This document shows positions 56,897 through 64,000 of a DNA stretch of 64,000 nucleotides, piece by piece. The position numbers and the translations under genes were made by a program. The notes below the pieces were generated by a model. It saw nothing but the letters and a program-made list of their open reading frames with translations. It did not search any database and was not told the DNA's origin. Origin of the DNA: Capsicum annuum (lineage: Eukaryota > Streptophyta > Magnoliopsida > Solanales > Solanaceae); contig NC_061121.1 of assembly GCF_002878395.1 (NCBI RefSeq), forward strand, positions 49,909,019 through 49,973,018, given 5' to 3'. Every line of letters begins with the position of its first letter. Position 1 is the first letter of the stretch.

Positions 56897-57341
56897 TGTT
56901 AGAATTATTTATTTTATGTAGACTTAACATTAACTTTTTATTACATTTAAGTAAAATTGGTTGATGTTATTAGTTGGTGGACAAGACATCGGTCGTGTAT
57001 TCATGCGGATTCCATATGGGCCTGTATCCATTTCATGTTATTGGTGTGGGCTGACAATAGTGTAGGCCTGTCTGTGAGCCCATAATGGGGGTGCCCTATG
57101 TTAATGCTTTTAAGCCTATAAATATAAGGCTAGGTCTTCTCTGCTGGCTTTAACATAAGACCATTCCCATAAGCTGTCAGCCGTTATAAACAAAGGAGAG
57201 GAAGACTTAGCCTAGTTCGTCTTTGATTACGTGTAAGCAATGACGGACAAAGATACGTACCTTTCCTCCCTCATATTCTGTTACTTATTGATGTTCTTGG
57301 TTTATGTGAATCTGTGGTGTGTTTATCTATTAATTTCAACA
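56897..57341 (+). repeat. 3' LTR of copia element
   Basis: Matches 50756-51208 from TGTTAGAATTATTTATTTTA to TTTCAACA; followed by CTTTG. Confidence 0.95.
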
Positions 57342-57800
57342 CTTTGGACTTTGACAACTTAATTTCATGCACTCTTGTTACCGATTTATCTTTTTCACTT
57401 GTTCGTTCATAACTCAACGATCAACAAAATAAAAAATTCTAACAAAAGGTTTATGCATCAGTGCAAGGCACAAGTGATGATCACCAAAATTAAAAATTCT
57501 AACAAAAGATTAAACATCACAAATCAAGAGCAACAATTCCAATCATCTCAATGATCATGATCCCATCTAGAAGAAGCTTTGGAAGTAGATGTAGCACAGT
57601 GACTTTCCTCCACTTAGCACTTGAATCTTGTAAAGATGCACGACATGCATCATTATTTTTACTCTTAGGAGTGTCATTCTCACCATGGACATAAGGAGAC
57701 GCACTGCGCGCACAACTCCCAGTAACCTCTGAAGCGAAAAGATCAGATGCCCTAATGGTTCCTTCATTGCAGGATGCAAGTCATTTATCGTCAAAAAAGA
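57342..57800 (-). pseudogene. unidentified coding-like fragment split by copia
   Basis: Removing the copia element and one CTTTG copy leaves a minus-strand open reading of about 60 codons across the target (from about 57420 through 50755-50690), beginning LSYERTSEKDKSV and reading on to VLTNQDTVVFSRYF. Further upstream, 57794-57540 has another open stretch (SARSASPYVHGENDTPKSK in one frame). I do not recognise a family. It may be exons of a disrupted gene or chance. Confidence 0.25.
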
Positions 57801-58144
57801 GGTTGAAGAAAAAAAAGCATAAAATTCTAAAAAGTTGACATTTCAACACTATATAAATACAATTTTGTAAAACTATTAATCATTAAAAATAATAATAAAT
57901 ATACATAATCAACCATATCGAACACTATTTGAAAGACATGAAATTATAAAAAAAAATTATTTAAAAACACACCAATGACAATCATGATATCTTAACTAAG
58001 TGATCAATTGCAATCATGCATTGAAATATTAATCAAAATCATAATGCAAGACACTATATTGAGCAAGATAGCTACCACGCATGGATATATAAATATACAG
58101 GCCATGAAGTCGGCATAAAGTTTTGTTCTGGTAGTTGTTATGAC
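57800..58144. other. AT-rich spacer
   Basis: Nothing recognised. Confidence 0.4.
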
Positions 58145-58775
58145 TTTAGAATTTTAATTGGGGTAAAATATAATAAGTTTTACATCTAAAAGAATTGTGT
58201 ACTTAAAAGAAAATTTTAATTGGGTAAAATATAATTAAATTTTACATCTAAAAGAATTGTGTACTTAAAAAGAAAATTAAGTTACTTAAATTACCTTCAC
58301 TCAAATTATATTCTTCAAAGAATTCTATATCTAATATAGGTATATAGTTTTTTACTTTTCACTTATTTTTTTTTCACTTTGAGGTTTTTTATTAGTACTC
58401 TTTTTTTCTCTTTTCTACAAGCCATTTAGATTTTTTTTTTTTCACTTTGAGGTTTTTATTAGATTTAGAACTGTTTTTACGTTTAGAATTTTAGTTTGGG
58501 TAAAATATAATAAATTTTATATCTAAAAGAATTGTGTACTTAAAAGGAAAATTAAGTTACTTAAATTATCTTTACACAAATTATACTCTTCAAAGGATTC
58601 TATATCTAATACACAGTATATAGTTTTTTACTTTTCACTTTTTTTTTCTTACTTCGAGATTTTTTATTTATTTATTTTTTTTTTTCTCTTTTCTACACGT
58701 CAATTTAGGAAAAAGTTTTTACCACTTTGAGGTTTTTATTTGATTTAGGACTGTTTTTACGTTTATGCCTTTCAT
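58145..58775. repeat. 2 x ~340-base tandem repeat
   Basis: TTTTAATTGGGGTAAAATAT, ATCTAAAAGAATTGTGTACT, GATTCTATATCTAATA-like and TTTTTTACTTTTCACTT blocks repeat in order from about 58145 and 58485. The first copy has a further internal ~65-base duplication (58152-58280). Confidence 0.85.
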
Positions 58776-58861
58776 TTTTTTAATTGACTTTTGCTTTCTT
58801 TTAAGTTAAAAGCTAAGAAAAATAAAATAATTTTAAAGTAGATTTTTTAATATATATATTA

Positions 58862-58950
58862 AATGACGATTTTGTCTAAAGCGAGACTTTTAACGAATGA
58901 CAAAAAGTTCAAATCACTTTTCTAAGAGTTTTCACACTTTTAATATATTA
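58862..58950 (-). mobile_element. 5' end of a second Helitron, interrupted
   Basis: The minus strand reads TATTAAAAGTGTGAAAACTC then AGTGATTTGAACTTTTTG, matching the 5' ends of the other two copies. The Helitron at 58951-60442 lies within its first bases; the AT/ATAG-rich sequence right of 60443 contains the rest. Its 3' end is not found. Confidence 0.5.
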
Positions 58951-60442
58951 CTAGTTTAGGTGTACGCGCCTCGCGCGTGTACCTCACTTTAATGAGTTCA
59001 AATATTGCGCTAAATAGGATATTAGTTTAAATAATAAAGAAGAATATAATAATTAGTTTTAACATCTTTTGAATATGTAAAAGTAGAGAAGGCATTTAAT
59101 TAAACTTAATATTTACCAAAAAAAATTTCAAAGCCAATCAAAATTTATCTACCACTTTTAAACTACAACAGAACTATATGATGATAGAGATATCAAAACA
59201 ATATAATTAAATCTGACCCTTGCAAAAAATAATTTCTCAAAGTCGATCGTATTCATCTACTACCCGTAAACTATAATAAAAAAATATGATAATAATAGAG
59301 ATATCATAACAATGCAACTAAATCTAAACTTTATACACACAAAATAAATTTTCAAAGAAGAGATCAAAATAATACAATTAAACCTAACCTTTACCTAAAA
59401 AATTGTTAAAGTCGACTGACATTTATCTATCACATGTAAACTACAATAAAATAATATGATAATAAAAATATCAAAATAATACAATCAAACCTAATCTTTA
59501 CACAAAACTTCATAAACTTATTGTTTGAGTAGAAATCACAAAGTTACTCAATAACGAAAGCTTATTATTCATGATCAATAAATACAATGTAATATAAAAG
59601 GAAATTTAAAACCTAGAAACAACAACGTTACGTTGTAGATTCAATAATGAAAATTACATACAAACATGAAAAGATGTTTCGTTATTCTTTATCAATAAAA
59701 TCTACATAACAAAAAAGAAAATTTAAAAACCTGAAAATTAAATCAACATATTATATTAGAGATTCAATAACAAAACTATTTATAACATAAAAGGATGATT
59801 TGTTAATTATGATCAATAAAATCAAAACGTAATATAAATAGAATTTTGAAATCCAGAAAGCACAAAGTTATCTCACAAAATTTTATTACCCAAATAAGAT
59901 ATTCATAAACAAAGACGTTCTAAAATTGAAAAAAAAAATATAATAACTCCTAAATTAAAATACTATAACAAAAGAATTAAGTCCTAACCTTAAAGTCCTG
60001 ACCTAAAAATACAGAACCTTTTTTTCTTGTTTTGGAAAGTCCAAATACCCTTTTTTAATTGGAAAAAATCACGCATTGTGTATAGTTTTTGCAAGAATTT
60101 TTTTTCTCTTCTTTTAGAAATCTTAACCTATTTTATATAAAATAGTTTCAATAATTTTTCTAAAATATTTCAAATTTTACCTTAATAAAAAAATTTTACA
60201 TAATAATTTCTTTGAAGTTAGATTTCTTTAACAAAATATTGCCATAAATATAGGAATTCAACTAAAAAGAGAAAATCTTCTCCATTTAATTTTCTTATAT
60301 ATTTATTATAGTTAATATTCAATATTATAAATTAAAGAAAAATTGTAAAAAGACAATTTTATCTATTGCAGAGTCTTTTAATGAAGAGCAAAAAGTTCAA
60401 ATCACTTTTTTAAGGATCTTCACACTTTTAATATATAATAGA
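58951..60442 (-). mobile_element. non-autonomous Helitron
   Basis: Minus-strand 5' end TCTATTATATATTAAAAGTG preceded by A; 3' end a GC-rich hairpin (GTACGCG/CGCGTGTAC, 58962-58982) then CTAG, next base T. 1492 bp. It shares the ~110-base internal repeats and the 5' region with 48792-49853. No helicase. Confidence 0.65.
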
Positions 60443-60545
60443 TATAGATATAGATATAGATATAGATTATAGATTATATTATTATATTATTATATTATAA
60501 ATTATAAATATTTATTATAGATATAGATGTAAATATAGATAATCT
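60443..60545. repeat. TAGATA / TTATA microsatellite
   Basis: (GATATA)n and (TTATTATA)n repeats at the Helitron's 5' border. Confidence 0.9.
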
Positions 60546-60804
60546 AATTTGTATTCCAACGTTTCCTTCATGCATTTGTAACTCCTAATTTTAGCCTACA
60601 TTTAATTGCTTAATACAACTCTTCTAACTCTCCAAATAATTATTTAGCAATGAAAAGGCTAACATGTAAATGAAGTTGATAAGTATGTGAATAACAAAGG
60701 ACTAAATTAAAGTTGAACTACTAAACTTCTGATATCCCCAACGTTTAATTAAATTTAAATACTATTTAAATAGATTTTAATTTAATGGGAGGTTGAAAAT
60801 TTAT

Positions 60805-61015
60805 AATATATATATAAAAAGAAGGCTACGTAATATGTTGAGGCCTCTTAGATGAAAGAAAACCTATTTATCCTTTTTTATCAAATATTTGAGATTTTTT
60901 TTTATATATATATATATATAGCTAAGTAATATTTTGATGCCTCTTAGATGAAAGAAAACCTATTTATCTTTTTTTCTCAAATATTGGAGATTTTTCTCTC
61001 CTATGTTTTCCTCTA
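60805..61015. repeat. 2 x ~118-base tandem repeat
   Basis: CCTCTTAGATGAAAGAAAAC and CTATTTATC-TTTTTT blocks occur at 60842 and 60949, each preceded by a TATATA run. Confidence 0.85.
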
Positions 61016-61282
61016 AATGTTTTACTAGAAACTAAAATTATATCTTATGAGTTACAAAAATATTCATCCATGTTTATTGTATTCTCTATTGTTATACTCT
61101 TAATAATATTTATAACTCTTATTTTTTAATGTTCGTAACCACCCCAAAATTTAATTTATAAATTTATGAATATCTTATGGTATTCCTCCATTTTGCCTAT
61201 ATAAATTCATGTTTTGTTTTATGAAAATTCTTATTCAAGGTTATTTTATCTCTTCTTCATTACAATAGCATACATAGGAAGA

Positions 61283-62015
61283 ACATGTTAATCATCACAT
61301 CATACGATTTCTTTCACATGAAGAACTATGATTGGTAAAGTCGTAAAGAATCTATGGGTAGAAATATTTCTTTTAATTTTTTAAATTATACTCTTTTTAT
61401 TTTAATTTTTTTGGTATTTTTAATTTTTTGAGAGTCAATTTTTTCTCATCTTTAACATGTTAATCATTACATCATACGATTCTTTCATGTGAAGAATAAT
61501 GATTGGTACTGCCGTAAAGAATCTATGGATAGGGATATTTATTTTGATTTTGTAAATTATACTCCTCTCATTTTAATTTTGGTGGTATTTTTTATTTTTC
61601 AAGAGTCAATTTTGACTCATCTTTAAAATTAAATTGCATTAGACAAACTCAAGACCAACAAAATTAAAGTGCTAAATTACCAGTCAAATTATCATCACTT
61701 AATTTGTAAGAATATTATTTTAATTTTTTTACATTAATTTTGGTTACTTAAAAGTTAAAAAATCTTATTTTAGGTGTTTAAGGTTGAAAATTTTATTTAA
61801 GATGTTTAGAGTAGAGTCAATTTTGACTCATCTTTAAAATTAAATTGCATTAGACAAACTCAAGACCCACAAAATTAAAGTGCTAAATTACCAATGATCA
61901 CTTAAGCTGTAAGATTATTATTTTAATTTCTTTACGTTAATTTTGGTTACTTAAAAGTTACAAAATCTTTATTTAGGTGTTTAAGGTTAAAAATTTTATT
62001 TAAGATTTTTAAAGT
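61283..62015. repeat. two adjacent tandem duplications
   Basis: A ~175-base unit with CATGTTAATCATCACATCAT and GTAAAGAATCTATGG occurs at about 61283 and 61457. A ~205-base unit with GAGTCAATTTTGACTCATCT and ACAAACTCAAGACC occurs at about 61603 and 61813. The palindrome AGTCAATTTTGACT is present in both copies. Confidence 0.85.
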
Positions 62016-62033
62016 AACTAACAATTTAGTATA

Positions 62034-62283
62034 TGTTATGAAATATGAAGAAAGAACAAGAAGAATAAATAGAGAGAGAAGAGAGGAGACTTCTTTATTG
62101 AGGGATGGGAGATTATATGATTGTGAATAGAATGAACAAAACCCCCTCTATTTATAGGGGAAAATACTCCTAATTTCTGACTAAAAGACAGATACTTCAA
62201 ATCCCGATAGATATCAACTAGATCTTGATAGATCTTATTAGATCTTGATAGACATTCACTATAATGTAAATACATTTATAACA
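62034..62283 (-). repeat. 3' LTR of second copia element
   Basis: Minus strand TGTTATAAATGTATTTACAT to ...TTTCATAACA. It holds a TATA box (TATAAATAG, 62156-62148) and short direct repeats of GATCTTGATAGATCT type. The polypurine run CAAGGGGGAG abuts it at 62284-62294. Confidence 0.85.
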
Positions 62284-62422
62284 CTCCCCCTTGAATGTCT
62301 AATTGATAGATAATGTGTCTCGTTACAACCTTACTAGAAAAAGCCCATTGAAAAAAAATCTAGTGAAGGAAAAAGAGTACACATCTCTAATAATACGCAT
62401 TTCGACTGCCTCATTAAAAACC

Positions 62423-63144
62423 TTACAAGAAAAATCCAGTGGGATAAAATCTTGAAAGGAAAAAAGAGTACAAAGCGTATTTGCTCCCCCTGATGAGAAC
62501 ATCAATGAAATTTTGAATCCCAATCTTGTGCACCATCTTTTTAAAAGTTGCAATTGGAGGAGACTTGGTGAATAAATCAATCACATTATCACTTGAACGA
62601 ATCTGTTGCACGTTAATATCACCATTCTTTTGTAGATCATATATATAGAATAACTTTGATGAAGTGTGCTTCGTTCTATCTCCTTTTATGAATTCTTCAT
62701 TAAGATGTGCTATGCATGTTGCTTTATCTTTTTATAAAATTATGGGTACATTGTAACATTTCAAACCATATTTTTCTCGAATGAGATGTATCATGGACCT
62801 CAATTATACACATTCTTGGCTTGCTTCATGAATAGCTATTATCTCAGCATGATTTGATAAAGTGGCTACGATAGACTGCTTTGTATATATCCAAGATATG
62901 GCAGTATCCCCACATATAAACACATAGCTTATTTGTGATCAAGATTTATGTGGTTAATTAAATACCCAGCATCAGCATAATCAATAAGATCGATACTGCA
63001 ATCTTTAGAATAATATAAATTCATGTGTTTGATCCCATTTCGATGTCTCCTAGTAGGAGAAAAACTATACCTTGCTAACAAATTAATCGAAAAGGCTATA
63101 TCAGGCCTTGTAATATTTGCAAGATATATTTTGTCAAGTGACAA
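62423..63144 (-). pseudogene. copia RT C-terminus and RNase H, broken
   Basis: From 63144: KIYLANITRPDIAFSINLLA and SPTRRHRNGIKH (end of RT), a damaged IDLIDYADAGYL segment, then after a stop YVFICGDTAISW, TLSNHAEIIAIHEASQECV, KDKATCIAHLNEEFIKGDRT and QQIRSSDNVIDLFTKSPP near the C-terminus. RNase H would remove the RNA template. Several in-frame stops; the Glu of NHAEI is kept. Confidence 0.85.
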
Positions 63145-63149
63145 TATTC

Positions 63150-63990
63150 AACACTTCATGTGTGACGTCTTCAAGTATGTGGAATGAAAATCAAATAAGT
63201 TTTCACTTACCAAGATGCACCCTTTCGTGCTACTTGATAAATATTTCTACGTCAGTATGCTTAAATAAATGTAGAATTTAGATCCTCGTAATCTTTCGCA
63301 ATATTGAGCCAATATTGTATCAAAGATAATGATGATATATCATTCTGTATCGGCTCACAGTATGATATAATATTTTGAGATCTCGTCACTTCATTATTTT
63401 TAGGTACCTGCACCTCACATAAGGTTTCATGAAGTGCTATGTCGCAGGCTCTTCAAGAGCATATTGCCTTCTTATTATGGTTGTTTGCTCCTTATCCTTT
63501 TAAATGATTATTTTATTTGGAATCGATTGGTCTACCACGCTTCACGCATGCATAGACTTTGTCCTTCGTTGACACAAAATAGGAGCACTTGCAGCTTAAA
63601 TATGAGATACTTTCAACATTTGACTTGAATTATCTTTTGAATGTGGATCTGATGATAATTTCTAACATATTTTATAGCTGCTTATAATCTCCCACTTATG
63701 TTAGGAAAACTAACATACATCCTCTACTTCTTTGAGGAATCCATCTTTAAGCATCAAGATATATTCATTAATCATATACCGCACATCAAAAAAATTTTAG
63801 ATGAAATATTTGGTTCATGACCTTGAACCAATTGAGAGGGAAGAAATAATCATAATGTATTGGTCTTATGCATACAAGTGCTATTGTATGCAACATATCA
63901 TATTTCAGACCAACACATGAAACTTTGTTCTCATTAGCAATGATTTAGCTATTTATCGAATACATTCAATGTCAAACTGTCATCATCAAG
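63150..63990 (-). pseudogene. copia integrase-RT linker remnant, RT core absent
   Basis: The minus strand near 63580-63400 gives KRGRPIDSK, RACDIALHETLCEVQVPKNN and similar pieces typical of the segment between integrase and RT in this copia group, with many stops. Only ~230 bases separate this from the RT C-terminus at 63144, too few for the RT palm; no YVDD box is visible. An internal deletion is the simplest reading. Confidence 0.5.
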
Positions 63991-64000
63991 ATGAATAGTC

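Larger units (their letters stand above)
50756..57341 (+). mobile_element. Ty1/copia retrotransposon, complete but inactive
   Basis: LTRs at 50756-51208 and 56897-57341, flanked by the perfect 5-bp duplication CTTTG (50751-50755, 57342-57346). The polypurine tract CAAGCGGGAGAA abuts the 3' LTR. Domains run in copia order: gag, zinc knuckle, protease region, integrase, reverse transcriptase, RNase H, spread over all three frames with stops. A Stowaway MITE (51357-51606) sits in the leader. Confidence 0.95.
62034..64000 (-). mobile_element. Ty1/copia retrotransposon, 3' end, running off window
   Basis: Minus strand: remnants of an integrase-RT linker, RT/RNase H C-terminal sequence, a spacer with polypurine tract, and a 250-bp 3' LTR ending in TAACA at 62034. 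The 5' part lies beyond 64000. Most of the RT core is missing. Confidence 0.85.

Overview
This is a low-GC plant nuclear window with no confidently recognisable host gene, rRNA or tRNA. It is almost wholly transposable elements, many nested, plus AT-rich tandem repeats and one 100-N assembly gap. The repeat complement points to a dicot, most likely Solanaceae: an RTE-type LINE with its characteristic 3' tail, MULEs with mudrA-like and Ulp1/DUF1985-like genes, an endogenous caulimovirid, and copia elements of Solanaceae type. The family placement rests on recall of such elements, not on a search.

Layout. 1-2.3 kb: a fragment of an inverted-repeat unit, a MULE-like TIR element, and a foldback MITE holding a hAT MITE. 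2.4-18 kb: a mudrA transposase pseudogene split in two (3.2-4.4 kb and 17.0-17.9 kb) by a nested stack: an RTE LINE 3' end, into which a 2.3-kb gypsy LTR inserted (5-bp duplication), into which an Athila-like gypsy element inserted (7114-15611). 18.9-20.6 kb: head-to-head and tandem inverted repeats. 20.7-21.1 kb: a GRF zinc-finger gene remnant. 21.3-23.7 kb and 37.25-38.4 kb, minus strand: two halves of a DUF1985/Ulp1-type gene, separated by a gypsy element (23704-37250, 5-bp duplication CATTA). The 3' LTR of that gypsy element is itself split by a degenerate endogenous pararetrovirus (30612-36580, minus strand). The mudrA and Ulp1-like genes converge and are flanked by loosely similar inverted ends near 2.43 and 38.57 kb. 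The 2.4-38.6 kb block may therefore be one old MULE inflated by later insertions.

38.7-50.7 kb: a CACTA-type subterminal repeat block and body, an AT-rich MITE, a Tourist-like MITE with G-rich repeats around the assembly gap, a possible solo LTR and a small Helitron. 50756-57341: a complete but disabled Ty1/copia element with LTRs, CTTTG duplication and an internal Stowaway MITE. 58-62 kb: tandem repeats and a Helitron inserted in the 5' end of another Helitron. 62034-64000: the 3' end of a second copia element on the minus strand, running off the window.

None of the coding remnants forms a complete functional gene. The value of the window lies in its insertion order (several exact target-site duplications), the pararetrovirus integrated at an AT-rich microsatellite, and the patterns of decay.
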